DNA from: Gammaproteobacteria bacterium
Lineage (GTDB): Bacteria; Pseudomonadota; Gammaproteobacteria; Acidiferrobacterales; Sulfurifustaceae
DNA length: 64,000 nucleotides
Direction of reading: 5' to 3'
Assembly: GCA_016199745.1 (NCBI GenBank)
Contig: JACQFZ010000056.1
Span: 1 to 64,000 of the forward strand
Shown here: one piece after another, positions 1 to 8,535 of the stretch
How positions within the stretch are numbered: position 1 is the first letter of the stretch
Layout: every line of letters starts with the position of its first letter
Program-made: the position numbers and the translations under genes
Notes under the pieces: generated by a model
Told to the model about the DNA's origin: nothing
Seen by the model: only the letters and a program-made list of their open reading frames with translations
The model's database searches: none

Positions 1-140
1 ATTGGGCCGAGCCGCATGCGACCATTAGCCCGAGCGGAACGCGGATTATGTTCGCGAGTTCGTGGGGGGATAGTCGGCCGGATGGGCAGCATCCGGTGGT
101 GAATGTGTATGTGGTGGAGTTGCCGGGGTATAAGCCGTAA
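1..140 (+). CDS. C-terminal end of a beta-propeller (TolB/WD40-like) protein, partial
   Basis: Only the last 45 codons are in the window; the reading frame starts before base 1 and ends with TAA at 138-140. The visible tail contains the pattern HATISPSGTRIMFASSWG, a typical propeller blade strand (SPSG followed by IMFASSWG). It aligns by eye with the C-terminus of the propeller protein at 4120-5370 (AVTNRDGTCIIFASNWEKG). It is probably a paralogue or functional relative at the edge of the polysaccharide locus. A strong terminator follows directly, so this is the last gene of its unit. Function beyond the fold is not visible. Confidence 0.6.
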   Translation, partial: WAEPHATISPSGTRIMFASSWGDSRPDGQHPVVNVYVVELPGYKP

Positions 141-172
141 CGATCGTACCGCGCACTCCTTACTTTGATGTC

Positions 173-212
173 AAAGGGGCCTGCCGCTTAACGCGGAGGC
201 CCCTTTTGTTTG
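173..212 (+). terminator. Rho-independent terminator after the propeller gene
   Basis: A perfect 10-bp inverted repeat, AAAGGGGCCT at 173-182 and AGGCCCCTTT at 197-206, encloses a 14-nt loop that can itself pair partly (CCGC with GCGG). It is followed by TTGTTT. It lies 33 bp after the stop codon at 140 and isolates the upstream gene from the ATP-grasp gene. Confidence 0.9.
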
Positions 213-307
213 GCCGCGCCAAAATACTCGGTCATAGAGCACAACACCGACACCAGATATAATCGCGCCCGTCTCCATGACCTCCCCCAGGCACTACTCG
301 AAAAAAA

Positions 308-1537
308 ATGAGTCGCCGCCGCAATGACCTGACCCGCGCGGTCGTTTTGTCATGCAAAGGGGCAGCCGAAGGCGATCTCAACGTTGTCCGTTCGCTCGGC
401 CGCGAAGGCGTGCCGATCACCGTCATCGCCGAGTACGACGGTGCACCGGCCGCGCGTTCGCGCTACTGCGACGAACACATCCTGTTGCCGCGCTTCACAC
501 GTAATCCGGAAATCCTACAAAATTTTCTGATCGATTACGCTCGGCAACAAACCGACCGGCCGGTGCTCATACCAACCGCCGATCCCGATTTACTTCTGGT
601 GTCGGCACTACGCACCGAGATCGAACCGTTCTATCACTTGCCGCTGGCGAGCGCGGCGTTGGTCGATGTACTGACCGATAAACGCAAGTTCGCTAGCTTT
701 GCAGTCGAGCACGGCATGCCAGTGCCGGCGACCCACACGCCGCTAGATAAAGACCAGCTGTACCGAGTCCTACCGACGCTGGAGTACCCCGTGGTCGTAA
801 AACCATCGCATCCACAGGCATGGCCGGCAGACGTATTCGAGCATCTGGGCGACAACAAGAAAGCGCTGATCCTGCCGAACGATAGCGCGCTTCACCAAGC
901 CTGCGCCGAATTATTTGAGCGCAACCTACCCTTCTTGATTCAGGAATACATTCCCGGCGGCGACGAGGAACACTACGAGCTACATGTTTATCTCGATGCC
1001 AGCTCGACACCACGCGCCTGGTTTTGCGGACAAAAAGTCCGTATCTGGCCACCGCATGCCGGTAGCGGCTGCTACGTCGAAAGTCGCTACATCGAATTGA
1101 TGGTCGATGCCGGTCTGCAGCTGCTACGTGAGATCGGTTTTACCGGCCTCGCCAATCTCGACTTCAAGCGCCATCCGATTTCCGGAGAATTCAAGCTGCT
1201 CGAGATCAACCCGCGTGTCAGCCAGTGGAACATTCTCGGCAGCGCCTGTGGCGTCAACCTGCCCTATCTCGCTTATTGCCATGCTACCGGCCACAAACTG
1301 CCGTCGTTTGCTCGACAACGGGAAGGCACCCGCTATGTCAATTTAAAAAACGACTTGAAAGCATTCCGCTGTTATCGGCGTACCGGTGAATGGACACTCG
1401 CGCGCTATCTGCGGTCGCTGCTGCACATCAGCAACGTGCATCAATATTTCGCCGTCGATGACTTGCGGCCATTCGTGCATGAGCTGCGCGGTTCGATCAC
1501 CGGCCTAGCTCGGCGCCTATGGTCACGGTTACGCTGA
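308..1537 (+). CDS. ATP-grasp domain protein (carboxylate-amine/thiol ligase-like)
   Basis: A 409-residue protein with an N-terminal Rossmann-like pre-ATP-grasp segment and a central/C-terminal ATP-grasp fold. Visible hallmarks are YPVVVKPSHPQ near residue 160 (adenine-pocket lysine) and LLEINPRVSQW near residue 300 (metal-binding Glu/Asn). Family members couple ATP hydrolysis to acylphosphate formation and attack by an amine or thiol; substrates vary and cannot be read here. It overlaps the following GNAT gene by 19 bp, so the two are co-translated. Its position next to the EPS locus suggests it makes or attaches an amino-acid-like decoration, but that is inference. A possible relative is the uncharacterised D-aspartate-ligase-like group. 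Confidence 0.8.
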   Translation: MSRRRNDLTRAVVLSCKGAAEGDLNVVRSLGREGVPITVIAEYDGAPAARSRYCDEHILLPRFTRNPEILQNFLIDYARQQTDRPVLIPTADPDLLLVSALRTEIEPFYHLPLASAALVDVLTDKRKFASFAVEHGMPVPATHTPLDKDQLYRVLPTLEYPVVVKPSHPQAWPADVFEHLGDNKKALILPNDSALHQACAELFERNLPFLIQEYIPGGDEEHYELHVYLDASSTPRAWFCGQKVRIWPPHAGSGCYVESRYIELMVDAGLQLLREIGFTGLANLDFKRHPISGEFKLLEINPRVSQWNILGSACGVNLPYLAYCHATGHKLPSFARQREGTRYVNLKNDLKAFRCYRRTGEWTLARYLRSLLHISNVHQYFAVDDLRPFVHELRGSITGLARRLWSRLR

Positions 1538-2220
1538 CAGTCAGCATGCGCTACTTGCAAAAGGCAGCCGAGTTACACCGACGCTACGGTCTGACGGGTT
1601 TAGGGCGGCGCCTGCTCGAACGTGCGTTCGCCAGTGTGCGAACACGGCTTTATCAGCTGCGACCGGAAGTGATTTTAAAGACGCAAATCGCCAAGCTGCC
1701 GACGCTGAAGACGCCTGCTCGTTTGACGATCAGCGCGCTGCAGGCGCGCGACCTCGCCGCGTTACGGCTATTCATTCGCGATCATAATTCCGATGCGTCC
1801 AACGGATTGCGCCGGTTGCGATACAGCCTGGACCACCGCTACAGCGGACTGATCGGCCGGCTCGATGGCCGCATCGTCGGTTACGGCTGGTGGACCGACA
1901 ACACCGCGCCGCATCCACAAGCGCAGCTACACGCGTTGGCGCTCGGTGAGCGCGATGTGTTCGCATTCGATCTGTTTATCGCACCGTCACTACGCGGCCG
2001 CCACACCGGGTTGGAATTTCTGGCGATGTCGCAAAAACATTTGCTGGATCTGGGCTACGCCTACGCTTACGTCAACATCGTCGCCGCCAATCGGCGTTCG
2101 ATATGGGTGCACCATCAAGCCGGCTGGAAGGACTACGATCGCCGCAAAGTACGGATCTGGTGCTCGGCGATTATGCAATGCCAGGATCGCTTTCGACGTT
2201 ACGATCCGCGCTGGTTCTGA
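1519..2220 (+). CDS. GNAT-family N-acetyltransferase-like protein
   Basis: A 233-residue protein whose C-terminal half looks like a GNAT fold. A beta-strand FDLFIAPSLRGRHTG (near residues 152-164) matches the acetyl-CoA pyrophosphate loop position, and NIVAANRRSIWVHHQAGWK matches the usual motif B region (Asn...GF/GW). The N-terminal 60 residues are basic and unassigned. The ATG at 1519 lies inside the ATP-grasp gene; an ATG at 1546 is an alternative. It is convergent with the acyltransferase gene at 2226, with only 5 bp between the stops. Acceptor substrate unknown; a sugar amine or an amino-acid product of the upstream ligase is possible. Confidence 0.7.
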   Translation: MVTVTLTVSMRYLQKAAELHRRYGLTGLGRRLLERAFASVRTRLYQLRPEVILKTQIAKLPTLKTPARLTISALQARDLAALRLFIRDHNSDASNGLRRLRYSLDHRYSGLIGRLDGRIVGYGWWTDNTAPHPQAQLHALALGERDVFAFDLFIAPSLRGRHTGLEFLAMSQKHLLDLGYAYAYVNIVAANRRSIWVHHQAGWKDYDRRKVRIWCSAIMQCQDRFRRYDPRWF

Positions 2221-2225
2221 AGCAA

Positions 2226-3392
2226 TTATCTGTGGTGCTGAATGCGCTGCTTGACCGCGCGCACATGTTTGACCACCGAACCGATCCCGCGCCCGAGCGA
2301 AGTCGTCGCGAAAACTCCGGAAACCAAACAACGGCGTTCCACCCAAAGACCGTCGATAAACGAGCCCTCTTCGGCGCCGCTGTCTACGTAGTTCAATTCG
2401 CCGAACAACGTCGGCGCTTGTCGAATAAATTCGATCTCGTTCAGCAATCCGGGCGCGGCGCGCCCGTAGCTCGGATCCCAACCGAGCTTGAAAGCGAAGC
2501 CGGTGTCGCCGGAGATGAGATTGCTGCTCGATGCGATCACCTGGTCATTCGACATAAGCTCGGTGAAAAATGCGTGTCCAACGGCAGCGAAGCTCTGCAT
2601 CATCTCGGTAAAAAACGCCTCGTGTCCGTGGCGCGCCTTCAACGACGACCCACGTTCACCCTTCCACCCTAAATGCTCCAGCTGCAACATCCGATCGATG
2701 GTGGCATCGTCGATGTCACGACCTATCCGGGCACGCCAGCCGACACTACCGCTTTCTTCCAGGCGGCGGCGCAGGCGGCGAAACTCGCTGCGGCGATGCG
2801 GCGGAAATTGCGTGTCGAGATAACCGTCGCCGGCTTTGGCCGGCGAGAGTATCGCCCGCTGTGTACGTTCGTACTCGCTCCAGACCGCGCTGCGTTCAGC
2901 GGCAACCCGCTGCATCAACCGATCGATCTCACCGTCGCCGGACCGATTCATGAACTCGACGCCGTGCCAACCGTGCTCGGATGCACAAAAAAAATTGAAG
3001 AAACTCCGTACCGCCTCGACTGCTAATTCCGCATCGACCAGCAAACCGGTAAGAAACGTATGCGGACAACGGTAAGCGACTAGACGACGCAGCGGGAATC
3101 GACGCAACGGCCCCTGCTCCTCGAACACACCGACGCCGATCAAACGATCGATGGCGGCGATTTGTGCAAACACTAGAACGATAAAAGGCGCGGACGAACT
3201 GCTGAGGTGACGCAACGCGGGTAAGACAAAACGATGCGACAGGTAGGCATTCTTCTCCAACGCATGTTGCTCGAGCTGATCCCACTGGGCGATGGTTTGC
3301 GCGTCGATATCGTCACAATGGACGCGACTGACACGGATCGATAGCGCCGGCGACGAGATCACAACTTGTTGCTTGCCCAGTACCATGCCCAT
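2226..3392 (-). CDS. FemAB/CelD-type GNAT acyltransferase (Acetyltransf_6-like)
   Basis: A 388-residue protein of the BioF2/CelD-like double-GNAT group. The diagnostic stretch is LQLEHLGWKGERG, followed by a predicted central strand region with FKLGWDPSYGRAAPG, where these enzymes commonly read (Y/F)DPxFxxxSPG. It resembles the second family member in this locus at 15482-16642. Members are found throughout exopolysaccharide clusters, where they are presumed to acylate sugars or lipid-linked intermediates. It is the last gene of the long EPS run and overlaps the YdcF-type gene upstream by 34 bp. The acyl donor is not predictable. Confidence 0.75.
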   Translation of the reverse strand: MGMVLGKQQVVISSPALSIRVSRVHCDDIDAQTIAQWDQLEQHALEKNAYLSHRFVLPALRHLSSSSAPFIVLVFAQIAAIDRLIGVGVFEEQGPLRRFPLRRLVAYRCPHTFLTGLLVDAELAVEAVRSFFNFFCASEHGWHGVEFMNRSGDGEIDRLMQRVAAERSAVWSEYERTQRAILSPAKAGDGYLDTQFPPHRRSEFRRLRRRLEESGSVGWRARIGRDIDDATIDRMLQLEHLGWKGERGSSLKARHGHEAFFTEMMQSFAAVGHAFFTELMSNDQVIASSSNLISGDTGFAFKLGWDPSYGRAAPGLLNEIEFIRQAPTLFGELNYVDSGAEEGSFIDGLWVERRCLVSGVFATTSLGRGIGSVVKHVRAVKQRIQHHR

Positions 3393-4123
3393 CCTATGAA
3401 TTCGTGCACCGCATCCGTACTTTTTGTTAACGCACTAATTTGCGGAATAAGCGCCTCGGGTGGCCGTGGTCGTATCCATTTGCGATCGACCGGGTACGGA
3501 CAAACCTGCAGCCCTTGTGCCGCGAATACCGCGGTAGCCCGCTTCATGTGCAACGCCGACGTGACCAAATGGACTCGGTCGATCTGGCGCTCACGCAGCA
3601 GACGCGCCACTTCGACGGCGCTGTCGTACGTAGTCAGCGATTCCCGTTCGACCAACAGGCGTTGCGCCGGAAAGCCAAGAACCGTCGCCAATGCTCGCAT
3701 CAGATCGGCCTCGCGAACATCGCCGGGCGATCCGCCGGAAACGATCAGGAGACTATTGGGAAGACGGCTGGCCAGCGCCACCGCTTCGCTGACCCGGCGA
3801 AAACTGGTTTCTTGCAGTCGCCAAAATTCTTGCGATGTCAGCGACGTTCCGCTTTTACCACCCGCCAAGACGACAATTACCGGCGGTTTAACGGTGCTCG
3901 CACAGCGCGCGTCGGCCGGTACGTCGTCTTCGAGCGCAGCCACCATGATGTTGGCGCCAAGCGGCGTCGCCAACCAAAAGTAGATGGCCACAACGACCAT
4001 GGCAACCCCACGCAGCGCGACGTTCGCGCTCCGGCAGAACGTGAGCGTCAACCAGAGCAGCAATCCCAGCCCGATCCATACCAACGGTTCAGTCAGCAGA
4101 CCCAGCCAGGACGTCACGGTCAT
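3359..4123 (-). CDS. YdcF/ElyC-family (DUF218) membrane protein
   Basis: A 254-residue protein with two N-terminal membrane segments (about residues 10-27 and 37-57) followed by a DUF218 domain. Visible signatures are VIVVLAGG near residue 84, LIVSGGS, the conserved ERESLTTYDSAVEVARLL block (ExxSxxTxxNA type, with D replacing N) and HLVTSALHMKRA. The ElyC/SanA/YdcF family is linked to envelope polysaccharide and lipid-carrier homeostasis, although its chemistry is poorly defined. It overlaps the upstream propeller gene by 4 bp (ATGA) and the downstream gene by 34 bp, so it belongs to the EPS operon. It probably acts at the periplasmic face. Confidence 0.82.
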   Translation of the reverse strand: MTVTSWLGLLTEPLVWIGLGLLLWLTLTFCRSANVALRGVAMVVVAIYFWLATPLGANIMVAALEDDVPADARCASTVKPPVIVVLAGGKSGTSLTSQEFWRLQETSFRRVSEAVALASRLPNSLLIVSGGSPGDVREADLMRALATVLGFPAQRLLVERESLTTYDSAVEVARLLRERQIDRVHLVTSALHMKRATAVFAAQGLQVCPYPVDRKWIRPRPPEALIPQISALTKSTDAVHEFIGWAWYWASNKL

Positions 4124-5370
4124 CCCCCTGGCGCCGTCGTCGCCGCTTTCGGCCGCGGTTTCGGACCAAGCTCGATGAGAAAATCGGCAATCGGACCCTT
4201 CTCCCAGTTACTGGCAAAAATGATACACGTGCCGTCGCGGTTGGTGACCGCGTGTTGCTCGGCGAAGTAACCGCCGTTCTCGCGGCTGCTGTGGTGATGC
4301 GCCACCCGGCGCACTTCGTGCGCGCCTTCGAGCGAAACCCAGAAAATTTCAAAATCGTGATTCGGATATTTACGATCGGGCCCTTGCGTCGAAATCAACG
4401 CCCAGCCCGGCAGATCCAGATTGCGGCAGGAAACGTGCGGCGTCGTAACCCAACCGAGCCGGACCAGCGGAACCATGGCGCCGGTCGCGAGGTCGACCAT
4501 GTTAACGTTGCGATAACCATCGAGCTCTAGATCGGCACCGTCGAACACCATCACCTCCGAGCCGTTAGCACGCATGCACAAGTCGGCATGGCCGAACGAA
4601 CCTTCCGGCAAATCGCGCAGGTGATTCATCTGGTTGTCGTAAATGCGCGAGCGATGCCCGCCCATCATGACGACGTACTTACCGCTGGGCGACATACTGA
4701 TCCAGTCACCGGCCATTTCTTCCGTCACCGGAATACGCTTGCTGACCTTGTCGTTGACGACATCGTAGACGAACGCGTCCTTGCGGCCGCCGCGCATGCC
4801 GAACATCGCATAGTAGCGCCCGTCGCGATCCATATTGCCTTCTAAGCGAGCACGCACCGACTCGTACTCGGTAAAGTCGCGCAGTATCTTAATATTGTCG
4901 TTGCGGATATCGTACAGCGCCATCGCCCGCACGTTCGGCGAGTTGCCGACAAAGCGTAGGTGATAAAACAAGTTCGGATCGCGCGGGTGCCACAGAATTT
5001 CCGGATCGGAGCTGTTGACCTGCAGCGCCTTAATCGGCTTCCACGTACTGGTGTCGTACAGCCACGATGAGCCGTCGCTGCCGAACAGGATCGCACGCGT
5101 GCCGTCGGCGTTGAACGGATCGGCCTTGGAATAGTAGTGCCGCACCCGATCGCCGCGCCCGACCTGCGACGGATCGGTGATGCGCGTGATTTTCGTGCCG
5201 AACACCGGATCGGTATACGACTGATACAACGCCGGTCGCGGAACTTGCACCGGCGGCCGCACGTCGTGACCGGTCAGTAAGCCGTCGAACGGCGACGCCG
5301 CGTCGACACTGACGCCCCATAACGATAGCGCGCCGACGGCCGCTACTTTTGTCCAACCGCGCAAACTCAA
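4120..5370 (-). CDS. Exported beta-propeller (TolB/oligogalacturonide-lyase-like fold) protein
   Basis: A 416-residue protein. Residues 1-24 form a signal peptide ending near VSVDA-AS. The mature part has repeated blade motifs of the type FNADGTRAILFGSDG, MSPSGKYVVMMGGH and NRDGTCIIFASNWE, the DG/SG-plus-hydrophobic-strand pattern of TolB/PD40 repeats. An early segment (TDPVFGTKITRITD) is reminiscent of oligogalacturonide-lyase-type propellers, so polysaccharide binding or cleavage is possible. No catalytic residues were verified. It has 4-bp overlaps with both neighbours. The protein whose tail occupies 1-140 appears related. Confidence 0.72.
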   Translation of the reverse strand: MSLRGWTKVAAVGALSLWGVSVDAASPFDGLLTGHDVRPPVQVPRPALYQSYTDPVFGTKITRITDPSQVGRGDRVRHYYSKADPFNADGTRAILFGSDGSSWLYDTSTWKPIKALQVNSSDPEILWHPRDPNLFYHLRFVGNSPNVRAMALYDIRNDNIKILRDFTEYESVRARLEGNMDRDGRYYAMFGMRGGRKDAFVYDVVNDKVSKRIPVTEEMAGDWISMSPSGKYVVMMGGHRSRIYDNQMNHLRDLPEGSFGHADLCMRANGSEVMVFDGADLELDGYRNVNMVDLATGAMVPLVRLGWVTTPHVSCRNLDLPGWALISTQGPDRKYPNHDFEIFWVSLEGAHEVRRVAHHHSSRENGGYFAEQHAVTNRDGTCIIFASNWEKGPIADFLIELGPKPRPKAATTAPGG

Positions 5371-6530
5371 GACGCTCTCCTTACTTCTGCTGATAACTGC
5401 TGCAGACCGGCAAACCGCAAGTAAACCTGCTCGTCACCGTTGACCCACTGCCGACGCGAGAACAACCGCTCGACGCGTTCGCGCGCCGCCTTGCCCTGTT
5501 GTACGTGCGTCTGCTCCGCCAACATTCGCTTCATCCGGTCAGCCAACTGCTCGACGTTACGCGACTCGAACAAATAACCGGTAACGCCTTCATCGACCAC
5601 TTCCGGACAGCCGCCGATACGCGGCGCGATCACCGGTCGCCCGGCCGCCATCGCTTCGCGCGCCGCCAACGGAAACGACTCGCGCGTCGATGCCAGCACA
5701 AATGCATCGAGCATCGCCAGATAGTCAGGGATATTGCGTTGCATACCGGTGAATATCACCTTGCCATCGAGCCCGGCGGCATGCGCTTGCGCTTTCACCG
5801 GCTCGAGCAACGGTCCATCGCCGATCACGAGTAGACGCGTCTCCGGTCGCTCTTGTTGCACGCGGGCGAACGCCTCGATCAAATAGTTGTGGCCCTTTTC
5901 CTCGGACAGGCGAGCGACGATGCCGAATACCTTGTGTTTATTCGGATCGAGTCCGTAGCGTTGCATCAACTCGAGATTGCGCTCGCGTGGCACGAACCGA
6001 TCGGTATCGATACCGCTGTGAATGACGACCGACTTGTGCTCGCCGAGACCACTGGCCAAGCAACGGTCGCGCTCGTAGTGCGACTCGAAGATGACGAAAT
6101 CGCTGCAGTGATTGAGCAAGCGCCCGGCATAACGGAAATGCATCGGGTTATGAATGTTGTGGATGGTGGTGACGATCGGCAGGCGCTTGCCAGTGCCGGC
6201 GACACGATAACCAAACGGCAACAACCGCAACGCCACGTAAGCGACCAATGTCGAGCGTACCGATTGCGGCGCCAATACTTCGATCCGCTCGCGCCGCACG
6301 ACATCGCGCAACGCCCGCGCCGCCCGCCAAAAACCGGCGAGGCCGCGATAGTGGAAATCGATATTGACGTGATGCGCGCCTTTACCGATCACTTCTTGCA
6401 ATAAAACGCCCTCGGTCGTCGCGACATACACTTTGTGTCCGCGGCGCGACAAGTCTTCGGTCAGCGTCAAAATATCGGACTGCACGCCGCCCACCCCGAA
6501 CGGCTCGGTCATGAGATAAAGCAACTTCAT
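5367..6530 (-). CDS. Glycosyltransferase family 4 (GT-B)
   Basis: A 387-residue retaining GT-B glycosyltransferase. The N-terminal domain begins KLLYLMTEPFGVGGVQSDIL, with the GG-x-Q/E loop that contacts the acceptor side. The C-terminal nucleotide-sugar domain shows GIVARLSEEKGHNYLIEAF near residue 205 and ESFPLAAREAMAAGRPVIA near residue 288, the EX7E-type motif of GT4. It is cytoplasmic and adds one sugar to the lipid-linked EPS repeat unit. It is translationally coupled (4-bp overlaps) to the deacetylase upstream and the propeller downstream. Sugar donor and linkage cannot be predicted. Confidence 0.88.
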   Translation of the reverse strand: MKLLYLMTEPFGVGGVQSDILTLTEDLSRRGHKVYVATTEGVLLQEVIGKGAHHVNIDFHYRGLAGFWRAARALRDVVRRERIEVLAPQSVRSTLVAYVALRLLPFGYRVAGTGKRLPIVTTIHNIHNPMHFRYAGRLLNHCSDFVIFESHYERDRCLASGLGEHKSVVIHSGIDTDRFVPRERNLELMQRYGLDPNKHKVFGIVARLSEEKGHNYLIEAFARVQQERPETRLLVIGDGPLLEPVKAQAHAAGLDGKVIFTGMQRNIPDYLAMLDAFVLASTRESFPLAAREAMAAGRPVIAPRIGGCPEVVDEGVTGYLFESRNVEQLADRMKRMLAEQTHVQQGKAARERVERLFSRRQWVNGDEQVYLRFAGLQQLSAEVRRAS

Positions 6531-7369
6531 CCTGCATCCCCTTGTTGGTGTGCTTGTTGGGCAAATGCGCGTTGCCGGCGCGCATGCAACATGGCGTGAA
6601 TCAAATCGTAAGCGCCGTCGAGCTTGGCGCCCAACTCGGCAACGCCGTCGCGGTCGGTCATCTCGGTGCGGTTGAGCGCGAACAGCGGCGTACCGACACG
6701 GTTACCGCCCGGCGCCACCGATACGGCGGCGCGATAACCGGCTTCGTACACGAAGGCCAACTCGCGCCGGCCGAAGTCACCCGATGGATAACAGAAAAAA
6801 TCGACCTGGGCGCCGATCGCCTGCTCAATGAGTTCTTTGCTCTCGGCGATTTCGCGCCGCGCCTGATCCGGCGGCAGCCGCGTCAGGAACGGATGTGAAA
6901 TCGTATGCGAGCCGATGGTGATGCCGGCAGCTTGCAGTGCGCGCACGCCGTCCCAATCCAAATGCAGGCCGGGCGCCGTGCCGTAACGCGGATGCGAGCG
7001 GCGCTGCGCAGAAAAATCGGTAGTGACAAACACTGTCGCCGGAATATTGTGTCGCTTAAGAATCGGCAACGCTTGTGTCAGATTGTCTTGATAGCCGTCA
7101 TCGAACGTCACGACGACACCGGGAAGGGTCGAACCATCAGTAAGCTCGTCGATCGCTCGCGCTAACGAAATCACACGATGGTTGGCGGCGATGTACGCCA
7201 TCTGCTCGTCGAACCGTTCCGGCTGTACCGTCAACTGATCGAAACCGTCGACCCGATCGACCCGGTGATACATCAATACGCGGATCGACGGTCGCAGACG
7301 CGCATAACCCTTGGCGAACGGCCGCAGCACCGCCGGTACGATATTGCGCAAGGCGCTATGCAAACTCAT
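6527..7369 (-). CDS. Polysaccharide deacetylase, NodB type (copy 1 of 4)
   Basis: A 280-residue CE4-type protein. Motif 1 VVTFDDGYQDN supplies the catalytic-base and metal Asp pair, motif 2 SHTISHPFL supplies the HxxxH metal ligands, and FFCYPSGDF is the usual strand bearing the (Y/F)P(Y/F)G loop. YHRVDRVDGFDQLTV near the start is the usual lead-in of this group. No signal peptide is visible, so it either acts on lipid-linked intermediates or is exported atypically. It is probably an N-deacetylase of the EPS or of its precursors. The 4-bp overlaps place it in the operon between two GT4 genes. Confidence 0.88.
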   Translation of the reverse strand: MSLHSALRNIVPAVLRPFAKGYARLRPSIRVLMYHRVDRVDGFDQLTVQPERFDEQMAYIAANHRVISLARAIDELTDGSTLPGVVVTFDDGYQDNLTQALPILKRHNIPATVFVTTDFSAQRRSHPRYGTAPGLHLDWDGVRALQAAGITIGSHTISHPFLTRLPPDQARREIAESKELIEQAIGAQVDFFCYPSGDFGRRELAFVYEAGYRAAVSVAPGGNRVGTPLFALNRTEMTDRDGVAELGAKLDGAYDLIHAMLHARRQRAFAQQAHQQGDAG

Positions 7370-8535
7370 CGCGCCTCCCGTGGCTTGGCCGCGCTCGTTG
7401 CCGATTGCCGCGGCGTTAGTCCCAATGCGTCGCGATAAAGCGATTCGTACGCCGCCGCCGTTACCGTGACGCTGTAACGCTGCCGAATCGTCTCACGGGC
7501 GGCGGCGCCAAGTCGGGCGCGCAGCGGCGCATCGTTGAGCGCGCGTTGTAGGGTCTCGGTTAAACCGGCAACATCCGCCGGCGCGATCAATAAGCCATCT
7601 TTGTTGTCGGTAATCACATCCGGGATGCCACCGACTTTAGTCGCGATCACGGTGCAACCCATGGCCATACCTTCGAGCAGAATCATCGGCAGTCCTTCCC
7701 AGCGCGACGGCAATAACAACACGTCGGTCGCTGCCAGCAACCGCGGAATATCGCGGCGTTGCCCGGTAAAGATAACTTGCTGATCCAGGCCCTGGCGTTT
7801 TACCTCGGCCGCCAGCTCCGCCTGCAACTCGCCTTCGCCGACAAACAGACAACGGTAAGCGATATTGCGCTGACGCAGCTGCGCCAGCGCGGCGATGAGA
7901 TCGGGATGGCCCTTCGCCGGATGGAACCGCCCAACCAAGGCAATCAACGGGCATCCGCGGTCGACGCCGAATTCGGCACGCACGCCTTCGGCCGAGGCAC
8001 CGGCGAAACGCTCGAGCGCGATGCCGTTACGCACGACTTGCACCCGCGCCGTCGGCAAACGATCCTGCCGTACTAACACCTCACCGACCTCTTCCGAGCA
8101 AGCGATAACGCGCGTCGTTATCCGCGCCAACACGCGGTCGACCCAGCGATACAGTTTCGATTTCCACTGATTAGTGCTGTGAACCGTGGTAAACACCGGC
8201 CGCACCCCGGCAACCCGCGCCGCCAACCGGCCCCAAGTGTCGGCGGTGAACAAATGCGTATGCACGACCGAAATCCGATTCGCCCGCAGCCAGCGCGCCA
8301 GCCGCCAGACCAAGGAGATATCGAATTTGCCGCGATAACCGAGGATCGTCAGCGGAATGCCCAGCGCCCGTATTTCCGGCTCGAGATCGCCGCCGCGCAT
8401 TAGGCAGACGACGTGATAGTCGAACACCGGCGACCGATGGCGTAATACGTCCACCAACAAACGCTCGGCGCCGTGCGCCGGCAACTCGTCGATGATATGG
8501 GCGACGCGCGGTCGTTGTTCAGGAGGTCGAGACAT
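7366..8535 (-). CDS. Glycosyltransferase family 4
   Basis: A GT-B enzyme of about 389 residues. I place the start at the ATG at 8535 (MSRPPEQRPRVAHIID) instead of the longer 8619 frame, because the extra 28 residues overlap the ligase gene heavily and are low in family character. Motifs are IIDELPAHGAERLLVDVL (acceptor-domain glycine loop), LVGRFHPAKGHPDLI and SRWEGLPMILLEGMAMGCTVIATKVGG (EX7E). Cytoplasmic sugar addition to the EPS repeat unit is expected. It overlaps the upstream ligase by 17 bp and the downstream deacetylase by 4 bp. Confidence 0.87.
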   Translation of the reverse strand: MSRPPEQRPRVAHIIDELPAHGAERLLVDVLRHRSPVFDYHVVCLMRGGDLEPEIRALGIPLTILGYRGKFDISLVWRLARWLRANRISVVHTHLFTADTWGRLAARVAGVRPVFTTVHSTNQWKSKLYRWVDRVLARITTRVIACSEEVGEVLVRQDRLPTARVQVVRNGIALERFAGASAEGVRAEFGVDRGCPLIALVGRFHPAKGHPDLIAALAQLRQRNIAYRCLFVGEGELQAELAAEVKRQGLDQQVIFTGQRRDIPRLLAATDVLLLPSRWEGLPMILLEGMAMGCTVIATKVGGIPDVITDNKDGLLIAPADVAGLTETLQRALNDAPLRARLGAAARETIRQRYSVTVTAAAYESLYRDALGLTPRQSATSAAKPREAR